A stretch of 64,000 bases of DNA, from contig CAZEAP010000003.1 in assembly GCA_964510315.1 (NCBI GenBank), forward strand, positions 1 through 64,000, read 5' to 3'. The notes below the pieces were generated by a model. That model did no database searches and was not told the origin of the DNA. It saw only the letters and a program-made list of their open reading frames with translations. The stretch is from CAZEAP01 sp964510315. Lineage in GTDB: Bacteria > Planctomycetota > Brocadiia > SM23-32. Every line of letters begins with the position of its first letter. The first letter of the stretch is position 1. The translations under genes were made by a program, and so were the position numbers. This document shows, in pieces, positions 43,654-55,508 of the stretch.

Positions 43654-45084
43654 CTACCTCCCCTCTGGATTGTCCTGTCCGAAGTAGTTTTTCAGCACGT
43701 CGTTGTGCCGGGGCAGCAGCCTGGAGTGCCAGGTTATCCGATCGGAGCCGCCGGCAAACTCCCGGACCGGGCCGCGCTGCCCGCCCGTCGGGTCGACGTC
43801 TTCCTCGTCGGGCGGCAGGAAGGTGTAGCCGAGGCTCACTTCCGGCTCCCCGCCGCCGCCCCGGAAGGTCTCCGGCTCGAACCGGCCGAACTCGCCGTCC
43901 GTGTCCCCCACGTGCTCCAGCCGCGCAGGTCCGGGGCCGCGGTCGACTCCACCGCGTCCCGGCATGGAGCAAGCGCTCATTCGCGACGGGCGGGCCCCCA
44001 GGAGGCCCTGGATCTCCTGCTCGCTGAAGCCCATACCGCCCAGACACTGTACGCACTTCCCGCCGCGCATGGCGCTCTGCATCGCACTGAGCTGCATCAG
44101 AGCGGCCAGTTGCTCCCCCTGCGCAGCGCTCAAGCTGCACGCGCCCGACCTGCACGCCGACAGCAGCTTGTTGAGCTGCTTGGCCGAGAGTTCCACGGAC
44201 AGCCCCGCCTTGCAGGCCAGCGCCGAGAGCTTCTTTGCCTGCGCGGGGGTCAGCTTCCCGCCTTTTGCGCCCGCCAGCCGGCAGGTCATGTCGGCCAGCT
44301 CAGCGGCGTCTTCCGGGCGCAGCTCACCGCCGCCCTTCAGTTGCCGGCTCAAGCGGGCGGCCTCGCTGCCCGCCCCCTGAAGCTTGCGATAGGACTCTGC
44401 GGCCTGTTTCTTCAGGTTCTCCCTGCAGGAGTCCAGCGCCTGCCAGTCGCTGGAATCCAGGCCTTCGCTGCCCCGCTCCTCCAGCTCTTCGAGCATCTGC
44501 CGCGCGGACTCCAGGTACTCCCGGTCGGCCAGCTCCTCCGTCTCCAGTTCCTTCACCACGGCGGAGAGCTTCTTGACCGGCGTGCGCGAGGCGCCGCCGG
44601 GGCGCCTGTCGGCCGGCCGCAGGTCGGGCAGCAACAGCACGGCGGCCGTCAGCGCGGCCAGCAGCCCCGCCCGCAGCAGAGCGCCCACGGGCGCACCCGC
44701 CCTCAGCCGCACGTCCTGCCCCCGGAGCGATTCAGCCCACTGGCCGCTCCCCGTCTCGGCCACCGCCATGTAGATGCCCCTGTTTCCGCTGGACAGATCG
44801 GTGAGGGCGTCGGCCCGCCAGCCGCTCACCCGCCATCGTTCCGTGCGCCCCAGCAGGTACAGCCCCACCCCCGCCACCCAGGCCGGCAGCAGCCAGGCGG
44901 CGTAGATCAGCGGCGGCCACAGCAGCTTGCCCAGGAAGGCGACGGTGAGAACGGCAACCACGCCCGGCGTCGCAAGGCGGACGAGCGCTCGAAAACAGCG
45001 CCCGGCCGACCGGAGCCGTCGATACCGACTGCTCTTCTCCCGGAGCCTTTGGAAGGCATGGGTTGTTTGGGGATTCCCACTCAT
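43654..45084 (-). CDS. Membrane protein with coiled coil and Cys-containing tandem repeats
   Basis: First gene of the eight-gene operon; 476 residues. Three hydrophobic helices (about 38-50, 56-78 and 134-153), then a long charged helix (170-250) and four tandem ~17-20 residue repeats at 255-334: LRPEDAAELADMTCRLAG, LTPAQAKKLSALACKAG, LSAKQLNKLLSACRSGA, LSAAQGEQLAALMQLSA. Three repeats keep one Cys at the same place; further Cys follow (CVQCLGG). The C-terminus is charged and disordered-looking. No family recognised. Suggests a redox- or metal-responsive scaffold of the MoxR/VWA machine (inference). Confidence 0.6.
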   Translation of the reverse strand: MSGNPQTTHAFQRLREKSSRYRRLRSAGRCFRALVRLATPGVVAVLTVAFLGKLLWPPLIYAAWLLPAWVAGVGLYLLGRTERWRVSGWRADALTDLSSGNRGIYMAVAETGSGQWAESLRGQDVRLRAGAPVGALLRAGLLAALTAAVLLLPDLRPADRRPGGASRTPVKKLSAVVKELETEELADREYLESARQMLEELEERGSEGLDSSDWQALDSCRENLKKQAAESYRKLQGAGSEAARLSRQLKGGGELRPEDAAELADMTCRLAGAKGGKLTPAQAKKLSALACKAGLSVELSAKQLNKLLSACRSGACSLSAAQGEQLAALMQLSAMQSAMRGGKCVQCLGGMGFSEQEIQGLLGARPSRMSACSMPGRGGVDRGPGPARLEHVGDTDGEFGRFEPETFRGGGGEPEVSLGYTFLPPDEEDVDPTGGQRGPVREFAGGSDRITWHSRLLPRHNDVLKNYFGQDNPEGR

Positions 45085-45101
45085 GTGTTGTCACCGCCCA
45101 C

Positions 45102-45130
45102 ATTGTAAGACTATGGTGCCGAAGGGGCAA
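45102..45130 (-). promoter_or_regulatory. Candidate promoter of MoxR/VWA operon
   Basis: On the minus strand TTGCCC (45130-45125) and TACAAT (45107-45102), 17-base spacer, 18 bases before the ATG at 45084. Confidence 0.55.
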
Positions 45131-45189
45131 GGAATCGCGCCCACCATCCCGCCCTCCGGAACCCGCCCCGGGGAGGCTTTCCAAGGGAA

Positions 45190-45228
45190 CTTGCGCTGCT
45201 TTGCGCAAGCCCTTACCATCTGCGCAAG
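45190..45228 (+). promoter_or_regulatory. Candidate promoter and operator of guaAb-carAB
   Basis: TTGCGC (45191-45196) and TACCAT (45214-45219) with a 17-base spacer. A 7-bp inverted repeat CTTGCGC/GCGCAAG (45190-45196 and 45203-45209) overlaps the -35 box and spacer, and a third TGCGCAAG half-site (45221-45228) directly follows the -10. The arrangement looks like a repressor site. Confidence 0.45.
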
Positions 45229-45294
45229 TTTCACCTACCCGTCGGGCGGCGCCGCCCGGCCTGCAGCCTGAAAAGTGGCTTTGAGGAGAGGCGG

Positions 45295-46227
45295 ATGGAT
45301 TATCAGCAGTTCATCGAGCAGCAGATCGCGGAGATCAAGGAGACCGTCGGCGAGGGGACGGCCATCAACGCCCTCAGCGGGGGGGTGGACAGCTCGGTGG
45401 TGACCGTCCTGGGACACCGCGCGCTGGGGGAGAACCTGAAGAGCTTCTTCGTCAAAAACGGCCTTATGCGCGAGGGGGAGCCCCAGCGGGTGGTGGAGAC
45501 TTTCGAGGAGATGGACATACCGGTGGAGCTGGTGGACGCCGAGGAGGAGTTCCTCTCGGCGCTGGAGGGCGTGACCGACCCGGAGCAGAAGCGTCAGGCC
45601 GTCACCGACACGTTCTACCGGGACGTCTTCGCCGACCTGGTGGAGGAGACCGGGGCCACCTATCTTCTGCACGGCACCATCCTGACGGACATCGAGGAGA
45701 CGGTGGCCGGCATAAAGCGCCAGCACAACATCCTGAGCCAGCTCGGCATCGACTCTCTGGAGCATTACGGCTACACGGTGCTGGAGCCCCTCAAAACATT
45801 GCGCAAGGACGGCGTCCGAGAGGTGGCCCGGCTGCTGGGCCTGCCCTCCGGAGTAGCCGAGAGGATGCCGTTCCCCGGCCCGGCACTGGCCACCCGCATC
45901 GTCGGCGAGGTCACCCTCGAGCACCTCCGGACCGTTCGGGAAGCCACATCCATAGTGGAGGAAGAACTGGCCGACACCGGTGCGTTCCAGTACATGGCGG
46001 TGCTTCTGAATGACAAAGCCACCGGAATCCGAGAGGGGGAGAGGGAGTTCGGGCAGATCGTCGTCGTCCGCTGCGTTGACAGCGTGGACGCCCGCACGGC
46101 CACCGCCGTGCCCCTGCCGTGGGAGATGCTGGAGCGCGTGTGCCGGCGCATAACCGAGATAGAAGGGGTGAACCGGTGCCTCTACGACCTGACTCCCAAG
46201 CCCCCGGCCACCATAGAGTACGTTTAA
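45295..46227 (+). CDS. guaA: GMP synthase ATP pyrophosphatase subunit (no glutaminase domain)
   Basis: A 310-residue protein corresponding to only the ATP-PPase and dimerisation domains of GMP synthase, which adenylates XMP and transfers ammonia to it. Seen: the PP-loop INALSGGVDSSVVTVL, VKNGLMREGEPQ, DTFYRDVFADL, HGTILTDI, LEPLKTLRKDGVREVARLLGLP, RMPFPGPALATRI and the C-terminal KPPATIEYV. The glutaminase half found at the N-terminus of most bacterial GuaA is absent; this is the two-subunit form best known from archaea. No partner glutaminase gene is in the window. carA follows 22 bases later. The ATG has GAGGAG upstream. Confidence 0.93.
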   Translation: MDYQQFIEQQIAEIKETVGEGTAINALSGGVDSSVVTVLGHRALGENLKSFFVKNGLMREGEPQRVVETFEEMDIPVELVDAEEEFLSALEGVTDPEQKRQAVTDTFYRDVFADLVEETGATYLLHGTILTDIEETVAGIKRQHNILSQLGIDSLEHYGYTVLEPLKTLRKDGVREVARLLGLPSGVAERMPFPGPALATRIVGEVTLEHLRTVREATSIVEEELADTGAFQYMAVLLNDKATGIREGEREFGQIVVVRCVDSVDARTATAVPLPWEMLERVCRRITEIEGVNRCLYDLTPKPPATIEYV

Positions 46228-46249
46228 GCAAACCTGCACGAGGAGCCAC

Positions 46250-47311
46250 ATGAAGGGTTATCTGCTGCTGGAGGATGGCACGAAGCTCGACGGGGTGCTG
46301 AAGGGCCCCCCCGGGGTCGCCGCCGGCTGGGTGGTGACCAACACGGCCGTCGTTGGCTTCCAGGAGATGGCCACGGACCCCGCCTACAAAGGGGCCCTCC
46401 TGGCCTTCACCTACCCGGAGGTCGGGAACGTGGGAGTGACGGAGGCGTTCTCCGAATCGCCGCGCGTCCAGGTCTCCGGACTGGCCGTGAAGGTCCTGAG
46501 CGAGTTTCGCAGCCACTGCCGGGCCGAGGACGATTTCGAGCACATGCTGGCCACCGCCGGAGTGCCCTGCCTCTGCGACGTGGACACGCGCGGCCTGGCG
46601 GTCCACCTGCGGGAGCACGGGGAGATGGCCGCCGTCCTGGCGCCGGAGACAGCCGATGAAGCGGAGGTTCGAGAGAAGCTGAGGGCCGCCGGGAGGCCCG
46701 CTTTCGAACCCGGCGCACCGGCCCGGGCCGCGCAGGGGGAGAACGGCCCCACGGTGGCGGTGCTGAACCTGGGAGCCCGCAGGTCCCTGCTGGATCAACT
46801 GAAGCAGGTCTGCCGCCCCGTCCTTCTGCCCCCCGACGCGACGGCGGAGCAGATTCTGGAGGAGGAGCCGACGGGCCTGCTCATCTCCGACGGCCCGGCG
46901 CTGGCGGAGCCCCCGCTCGCGGCGGCCGAAACGGTCAGTGAACTGCTCGGACACCTGCCCATCCTGGGCTGCGGACTGGGACACGTGACGCTGGGAATGG
47001 CGCTGGGATGCGAGGTGACCTTCCTGAAACGGGGACACCACGGCGCGAACTGTCCGGTTCGGAACCTGGAGGACGATGAGGTAGGCGTAACCCACCAGCG
47101 TCACAGCGTCGTGCTGGAGCGCGACAGCGTAGAGACCAACTCGGAGGCACAGCTCACCCTCGAGCACATCAACGACGGGAGCGTCGAGGGCATCGTCGGG
47201 GCGGACGGGACCGCCCTCGGCCTGCAGGCCATGCCGGCCGCACCCCACCCGGGGGCGGTCAACGATGAGGTGGAGAGTTTCATTGCCGACCTGAACAGCC
47301 AACACAGATAA
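46250..47311 (+). CDS. carA: CarA-like small subunit of carbamoyl-phosphate synthase with dead glutaminase site
   Basis: A 353-residue protein with the full CarA layout: N-terminal domain (VVTNTAVVGFQEMATDPAYK, TYPEVGNVGV, DVDTRGLAVHL) and a C-terminal class I GATase fold (GLLISDGP..., LPILGCGLGHVTLGMALG, GHHGANCPVRNL). The catalytic residues are lost: the GICLGHQ nucleophile Cys is Gly242 (GCGLGHV), and the HPE dyad is MPA (Met328, Ala330). SNGPGDP is also degraded. It therefore cannot make ammonia from glutamine by the usual route. It lies 8 bases before carB, so it may serve as a structural partner of an ammonia-using synthase, as in the glutamine-independent vertebrate CPS I. Confidence 0.85.
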   Translation: MKGYLLLEDGTKLDGVLKGPPGVAAGWVVTNTAVVGFQEMATDPAYKGALLAFTYPEVGNVGVTEAFSESPRVQVSGLAVKVLSEFRSHCRAEDDFEHMLATAGVPCLCDVDTRGLAVHLREHGEMAAVLAPETADEAEVREKLRAAGRPAFEPGAPARAAQGENGPTVAVLNLGARRSLLDQLKQVCRPVLLPPDATAEQILEEEPTGLLISDGPALAEPPLAAAETVSELLGHLPILGCGLGHVTLGMALGCEVTFLKRGHHGANCPVRNLEDDEVGVTHQRHSVVLERDSVETNSEAQLTLEHINDGSVEGIVGADGTALGLQAMPAAPHPGAVNDEVESFIADLNSQHR

Positions 47312-47319
47312 GGTACGAC

Positions 47320-50598
<3,279 letters not shown>

Positions 50599-50775
50599 GC
50601 CGCCTGAGTGACCGCTGATGAGTCTATTCTGGTTTCCGGGAACTAAGGGAACCGCAGATGAACCCTTCGTGGTCCCTATCCGCCGTTTGTCATTCCTCAG
50701 CGTTGCTCTGCGTCCCCGCCTGAGGCGGGCAAGCACCTGCGGTTCTAAATCCGTTCGTCTCCGGGGTTCGAAACA
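50599..50775. other. Intergenic repeat-like sequence
   Basis: No gene. It contains ACCGCAGATGAACCCTTCGTGG-like fragments of the short-period repeats seen elsewhere and a CCCGCCTGAGGCGGG palindrome at 50716-50730. Confidence 0.4.
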
Positions 50776-51717
50776 ATGAAAAAGACCGTCATCGCTTACG
50801 GCGAGACGCTGTGGGACCTGCTGCCGGCCGGGCCGCAGCTCGGCGGGGCGCCGTTCAACTTCTGCTATCGCGTCAAATCCCTCGGCGACCGCGGCCTGAT
50901 GGTCACCCGCCTCGGCCGGGACCAGCTCGGGCGCAAGGCCATGGACCGCATCGTCGAGCTGGGCATGGACACCCGGTTCATCCAGTGGGATGAGGGCCTG
51001 CCCACCGGCACCGTGGAAGTCGACCTCTCCGACCCCAACAACCCCGACTTTACCATCGTGCCCGACGTGGCCTACGACAACATCCAGCTCAGCGAGGAAC
51101 TGCTGGAGGCGGCCGCCGGCGCCGACTGCATCTGCTTCGGAACCCTCGTCCAGCGGTCCGCGACCGCCCGGGAGACGCTCCGCCGAGTGCTGGAGGCGTC
51201 CCCGGACAGCCTGAAGCTGTTGGACATCAACCTCCGCCGGGACTGCTGGACGGAAGGGACGGTGGCATCCTCCCTGCGGCGCGCCGACGTGCTGAAACTC
51301 AACGATCAGGAGGCGGAGCGGCTGGAGGAGATGTTCGGCATGAGGGCCTCCTCGGTGCCGGAGTTCGCCCAGGCCGTCATGGTTGACTGGGACCTGTCCC
51401 ACTGCGTGGTCACTTTCGGAGAGAAGGGCGCGTTCGCGGCGGATACGGCGGGCGAGGAGGCCTACGCCCCGGGCTACCGGGTGGAGCTTGTGGACACCTG
51501 CGGTTCCGGGGACGCCTTCACCGCCGGTTTCGCCCGTCGCCTTCTGCGGGGAGAGCCCCTGGCGGCCTGCTGTGAGCTGGGCAACGCCCTGGGAGCGATG
51601 GTCGCCGGCCAGGACGGGGCCACCATTCCCATCCCCCTGGAGGATGTGCGCGACTTCCTCGATCGGGAGCACGAGCGCATCGCGCGCCCCGACCTGGTGG
51701 AATACCGGCTCCGTTAA
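50776..51717 (+). CDS. PfkB family carbohydrate kinase (fructokinase-like)
   Basis: A 313-residue ribokinase-fold sugar kinase. Seen: N-terminal VIAYGETLWDLLPAGPQLGGAPFNFCYRVKSLG, LGRDQLG, LPTGTVEVDL, LDINLRRDCW and the ATP/catalytic motif VDTCGSGDAFTAGFARRLL with the base Asp. Closest in layout to fructokinases. It precedes two Gfo/Idh/MocA oxidoreductases, so it may belong to a sugar-catabolic set. Substrate not determined. Confidence 0.85.
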   Translation: MKKTVIAYGETLWDLLPAGPQLGGAPFNFCYRVKSLGDRGLMVTRLGRDQLGRKAMDRIVELGMDTRFIQWDEGLPTGTVEVDLSDPNNPDFTIVPDVAYDNIQLSEELLEAAAGADCICFGTLVQRSATARETLRRVLEASPDSLKLLDINLRRDCWTEGTVASSLRRADVLKLNDQEAERLEEMFGMRASSVPEFAQAVMVDWDLSHCVVTFGEKGAFAADTAGEEAYAPGYRVELVDTCGSGDAFTAGFARRLLRGEPLAACCELGNALGAMVAGQDGATIPIPLEDVRDFLDREHERIARPDLVEYRLR

Positions 51718-51839
51718 CCCCTTCCCGCCCCCCTGAGAGGACATTTGCCGTCAGCGGAGGCTGTCGCTCGAAATGCCGGCGGACTGCGTTTAAAATGGCG
51801 CGCGTTCCCGGGAATACATCCGTCGAAAGGAGAAGCACA

Positions 51840-52985
51840 ATGCCGGAGATCAAGGTTGCCGTGATCGGAGCGGGCTTCATCGGGCCGGTGCACGTGGAGG
51901 CGTTGCGACGGCTCGGCATCGAGGTGGTGGGCATACTGGGGGTCGACGAGGAGGAGTCCCGCGAGGCGGCCGAGTCCCTCGGTCTTCCAAAGGCGTACCT
52001 CGATCTCTCCGAGGTGCTGGAAGATGAGGAAGTGGATTCGGTCCACCTGGCGGTCCCCAATAAGCTCCACTACGAGTTGGCCGGGAAGGCCCTGGAGGCC
52101 GGCAAGCACGTGATGTGCGAGAAACCCCTGGCGATGAACTCCGCCGAGTCCCGGGAACTGGTCGACCTGGCCGCGGGGAAGCCACTGGCCGCCGGCGTCA
52201 ACTACAACATGCGGTTCTATCCGCTTGCGCTTGAGGCCCGCCAGATGGTCCGCAGCGGCCAGGTGGGCGACATCTACTCGGTCTGCGGCAGCTACGTGCA
52301 GGACTGGCTGTTCTACCCCACCGACTACAACTGGCGCGTGCTGGCCGACGAGGGCGGAAAGTCCAGGGCCGTCGCCGACATCGGCACACACTGGATGGAC
52401 CTGATGCACTCGATCACCGGACTGGAGGTCGAGGCCGTCTGCGCGGACCTGGAAACCGTGCATCCCGTCCGCAAACGCCCCAAGGGCGAGGTGGATACCT
52501 TCACCGGGAAGCAGAAGCAGGAGATGGAGCTGGAACCGGTCGAGATCAGCACCGAGGATTACGGCTGCATCATGTTCCGCTTCGCCGGCGGCGCCCGGGG
52601 CGTGCTGTGGGTCTCCCAGGTGACCGCGGGGCGGAAGAACTGCCTGAGGTGCGAGATCGCCGGCTCCAAACTCGCCCTCAACTGGAACAGCGAAAACCCG
52701 AACGAACTGTGGATGGGCCATCGGGACGAACCGAACGAGAGCCTGCTGCGTGACCCCGCGCTGCTCAGCGAGGATGCCTCCCAGGCGGTGGCATTCCCCG
52801 GCGGACACAACGAGGGCTTCCCGGACACCTTCAAGCAGTGCTTCGCGGCCTTCTACCGCTACATCGAAGCGGGCGACTTCACGGCACCCGAGCCCTTCGC
52901 CACATTCGAGGACGGCCACCGCGAGGTTGTTCTCTGCGAGGCCATACTGGAAAGCAGCGAGAAGGAAGCCTGGGTGAGTCTTTGA
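51840..52985 (+). CDS. Gfo/Idh/MocA family oxidoreductase
   Basis: A 381-residue NAD(P)-dependent sugar or inositol dehydrogenase. N-terminal Rossmann motif VAVIGAGFIGPVHVEAL, the nicotinamide segment HVMCEKPLAM, then a C-terminal GFO/IDH domain with catalytic-type DIGTHWMDLMHSITGLEVEAV. The ATG at 51840 has AAAGGAG upstream and starts MPEIKVAVIG. No signal peptide. Substrate unknown. Confidence 0.88.
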   Translation: MPEIKVAVIGAGFIGPVHVEALRRLGIEVVGILGVDEEESREAAESLGLPKAYLDLSEVLEDEEVDSVHLAVPNKLHYELAGKALEAGKHVMCEKPLAMNSAESRELVDLAAGKPLAAGVNYNMRFYPLALEARQMVRSGQVGDIYSVCGSYVQDWLFYPTDYNWRVLADEGGKSRAVADIGTHWMDLMHSITGLEVEAVCADLETVHPVRKRPKGEVDTFTGKQKQEMELEPVEISTEDYGCIMFRFAGGARGVLWVSQVTAGRKNCLRCEIAGSKLALNWNSENPNELWMGHRDEPNESLLRDPALLSEDASQAVAFPGGHNEGFPDTFKQCFAAFYRYIEAGDFTAPEPFATFEDGHREVVLCEAILESSEKEAWVSL

Positions 52986-53088
52986 GGACGCGCCCGGCGC
53001 CGAGACGCGGCAGCACTAAGCGCTGCGGGGTGAGGAACTCTACGAAGGCGATCCCTACGGATGCATTCGCCGCATGGGAGGTAACCGG

Positions 53089-54258
53089 ATGGAAGCGTGG
53101 AAACGGAAACTGCGGATGGGAATGGTCGGCGGAGGACAGGGCTCCTTCATCGGCCCCGTGCATCGGCTGTGCGCACAGATGGACGGACAGGCCGAGATGG
53201 TGGCCGGGTGCTTCTCGCGCGACTACGAGAACACACTGGCCACCTGCGAGGAACTCTACCTGGACGAGTCACGCTGCTACGAGACCTACCAGCAGATGGC
53301 CCAGAGCGAGGCCGCCCTGCCGGAGGGGGAACGCATTGACTTCGTCTCGGTTGTGACCCCCAACGTCAGCCACTTCGACGTGTGCAGGGCCTTCCTGGAG
53401 GCCGGCATCCACGTCATATGCGACAAGCCCATGACCTACACCCTCGACCAGGCGCGCGAGCTTGTGGAACTGGTGGAGGAGACGGGCCTGGTCTTCGGGC
53501 TGACCCACAACTACACCGGCTACCCGCTGGTCAGGGAAGCCCGGGAGATGTTCGCACGGGGCCAGATGGGCCAGGTCCGCAAGGTGATGGTCGAGTACCT
53601 CCAGGAGTTCCTGATGTATCCCCACGAGAAGGAGGGCTCCAAGCAGGCCCAGTGGCGCACCGATCCGGACCGCTCCGGAATCGCAGGGACCATCGGCGAC
53701 ATCGGCACGCACGCCTTCAACCTCCTGGAGTACATCACCGGCGAGGAAGTGACCGAACTGTGCTGCGACAAGGCCACCTGGCTGCCCGACCGGGAGCTGG
53801 ACGAGGACGCACAGATGCTGATCCGCCTGGACGGAGGCGGGAAGGGCGTGCTGCTGTGCAGCCAGATCGCCACCGGGGAGGAGAACCACCTCTGGGTGCG
53901 CATCTACTGCGAGAACGGCGCGATCATCTGGGACCAGGAGAACCCCAACTACATGAAGCTCTACCGCTACGGGGAGCCCCGGGAGGTCTACACCCGGGGG
54001 CGGGACGAGTTCCAGACCGACGCCGCGATGGAGGCCACCCGCATCCCCTGGGGACACCCCGAGGGTTTCCTGGAGGCATTCGCCAACATCTACCTGGACA
54101 TGTTTGAGGCGATCTGCGCGCACATCGACGGCAGCCCCATGAAGACCGAGGACTATAAGTTCCCCACGGTCTATGACGGATTGCGCGGCGTGCAGTTCAT
54201 CTACGCCGCCGTCGAAAGCGCCCGGCAGGGTGCCGTCTGGGAAGACATCCAGCGCTGA
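53089..54258 (+). CDS. Gfo/Idh/MocA family oxidoreductase
   Basis: A 389-residue paralog-type enzyme with MGMVGGGQGSFIGPVHRL, VSVVTPNVSHFDV, HVICDKPMTY, GTIGDIGTHAFNLLEYITG and the C-terminal GFLEAFANIYLDMFEAI of the family. The start ATG at 53089 has GGAGGT 7 bases upstream, better than the ATG at 53074. It follows the first such gene by about 100 bases, probably in the same catabolic cluster. Confidence 0.88.
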   Translation: MEAWKRKLRMGMVGGGQGSFIGPVHRLCAQMDGQAEMVAGCFSRDYENTLATCEELYLDESRCYETYQQMAQSEAALPEGERIDFVSVVTPNVSHFDVCRAFLEAGIHVICDKPMTYTLDQARELVELVEETGLVFGLTHNYTGYPLVREAREMFARGQMGQVRKVMVEYLQEFLMYPHEKEGSKQAQWRTDPDRSGIAGTIGDIGTHAFNLLEYITGEEVTELCCDKATWLPDRELDEDAQMLIRLDGGGKGVLLCSQIATGEENHLWVRIYCENGAIIWDQENPNYMKLYRYGEPREVYTRGRDEFQTDAAMEATRIPWGHPEGFLEAFANIYLDMFEAICAHIDGSPMKTEDYKFPTVYDGLRGVQFIYAAVESARQGAVWEDIQR

Positions 54259-54329
54259 GGCGCCCGGCCTTCAGGGCTTGTCTTTACCCGCATCTTGACG
54301 GTCTCGGACTCTCGTGGCTGGTCGGGCTT

Positions 54330-54474
54330 CGGCCCGTGGAGACTGGGGCCCCCGTGAAGAGCCCGCCGTACGGCGGGCGACTGAAGCGTAGCCCGGGGCG
54401 CAGCGCGCTCGCCAGAACGCGCAAGCCCTGGGATATGAGCCTCAGCAACCAATAGGAGCCCGCGGAGCGGGCGA
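54330..54474. repeat. Hairpin array downstream of oxidoreductase
   Basis: Consecutive palindromes: the perfect GCCCGCCGTACGGCGGGC at 54361-54378, an AGCCCGGGGCGCAG...CCCTGGG element at 54390-54431, and GCCCGCGGAGCGGGC at 54457-54471. The second shares its start with the element at 18851-18871. The array directly abuts a truncated membrane-protein gene on the opposite strand. Confidence 0.6.
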
Positions 54475-54509
54475 TTCAGCCCGTGCGCCATATCTGAGTC
54501 GCCCGCCGC

Positions 54510-54902
54510 CGGCCGCCAGAAGCGCAGGCGGATCTCCCGGTAGGTCCACCACGGCAGCACGCCGCTGTCCATCCGCTCCTCAAGCCGGTCGGTGTGAGAG
54601 AACAGGTCGAACAGGACGTTTTCCAGGTATGGTGCGTCGGGCGGGATGGCGCAGGTCTCGCGGAGCCCGGCGCTGACCTTCGCCGGCGCCAGCCCGGCCC
54701 GCTGGACCCAGTCATCCAGCATCCAGCCCGAACCCACGGCCGGGAGCATGAGAACCGCCGCGAGGAAGGCGAGGACGAGGGGGAAGCGGCGATGAGCAAA
54801 CCACCCGCGGAACGTTGCGGTCAAAGTCTCATGGGGCAAGACGTCGCTCCCCTCGTGCAGGCGCACCGAAATGGTCCAGGCCGCCCCCGGGCCGTTCGGC
54901 AA
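54510..54902 (-). pseudogene. N-terminal fragment of a polytopic membrane protein
   Basis: The frame reads FPLVLAFLAAVLMLPAVGSGWMLDDW, then LENVLFDLFSH and DSGVLPWWTYREIRLRFWRP. I recognise this as the start of a family of large, multi-helix proteins with GWxxDD and PWWT...LRFWRPL signatures (glycosyltransferase-like in planctomycetes and relatives). Immediately after FWRP the reading turns into repeat-derived sequence, so the rest is lost. Family name is uncertain. Confidence 0.45.
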
Positions 54903-54972
54903 TACGGCATGCTATGGGGAGGGACGCGGCGTCTCAAACAACGGCGCCGGATGCGCGCGCCGCCGCACCCGG

Positions 54973-55134
54973 TCACTCGATCGGCTGGAACAGCTCCTTC
55001 CCCACGCCGCAAACCGGGCAGACCCAACCCTCCGGCAAGTCCTCGAATGCAGTTCCGGGGAGAACGCCCCCGTCCGGGTCGCCCACCTCCGGGTCGTACT
55101 CATACTCACAGACGACGCAACGGTATTTCCGCAT
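54973..55134 (-). CDS. Rubredoxin
   Basis: A 53-residue Fe(Cys)4 electron carrier: MRKYRCVVCEYEYDPEVGDP with CxxC at 6-9, GTAFEDLPEGWVCPVC with CxxC at 39-42, and the usual aromatic core (Tyr4, Tyr11, Tyr13, Trp37). It is complete and typical. Rubredoxins serve superoxide reductases, rubrerythrin or oxidoreductases in anaerobes. The ATG at 55134 has GAGAGGGG upstream; a promoter lies at 55191-55220. The partner is not in the window. Confidence 0.95.
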   Translation of the reverse strand: MRKYRCVVCEYEYDPEVGDPDGGVLPGTAFEDLPEGWVCPVCGVGKELFQPIE

Positions 55135-55190
55135 GGCCCCTCTCCCGAACTCTTGTTCCCGACGGGCGGCCCGTCGCCGACCACCCGACC

Positions 55191-55220
55191 ATTGTGGCGC
55201 CTGCGCGGCGCGTCCGTCAA
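55191..55220 (-). promoter_or_regulatory. Candidate promoter of rubredoxin
   Basis: On the minus strand TTGACG (55220-55215) and CACAAT (55196-55191), 18-base spacer, about 57 bases before the ATG. Confidence 0.45.
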
Positions 55221-55311
55221 CTGCGTAGCGGGCTGAGTCATCCCCAGTTTCGCCCAACTGAACTAACTGCGGGCTCGGACCCGCCAAAGGGAGAGGGCGG
55301 CGCTGGAAGCA

Positions 55312-55434
55312 CCGCCACTGCGGGCAGGGATGCCCGCGCCACAGCGCGTTGTTGGGCGGCCGGGTCAGCGGCTTTGCGCGATCAACCCCTCGACCTCCCC
55401 CCGCGTGGGGATGGCCGCCCGCCTGCCCAGGCGC
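55312..55434. repeat. Duplicated copy of kinase 3' end plus hairpin element
   Basis: The 123-bp block 55312-55434 is repeated almost exactly at 55457-55578. Each copy has the GCGGGCA-GGGA-TGCCCGC hairpin (also at 3-20 and 185-202) followed by the last ~22 codons and stop of the PfkB-family kinase gene. Only the 55457-55578 copy belongs to the intact gene; this copy is a broken duplicate. Confidence 0.85.
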
Positions 55435-55508
55435 GCGTGACCAAACGGAGAGACTCCCGCCACTGCGGGCAGGGATGCCCGCGCCACAGGCGTTATTGGG
55501 CGGCCGGG

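Noticed and set aside
51768..51796. Promoter for the first Gfo/Idh/MocA gene (TAAAAT at 51791-51796)
   Set aside because: The -10 is good, but the sequence 17 bases upstream (TCGAAA) does not resemble a -35 box.
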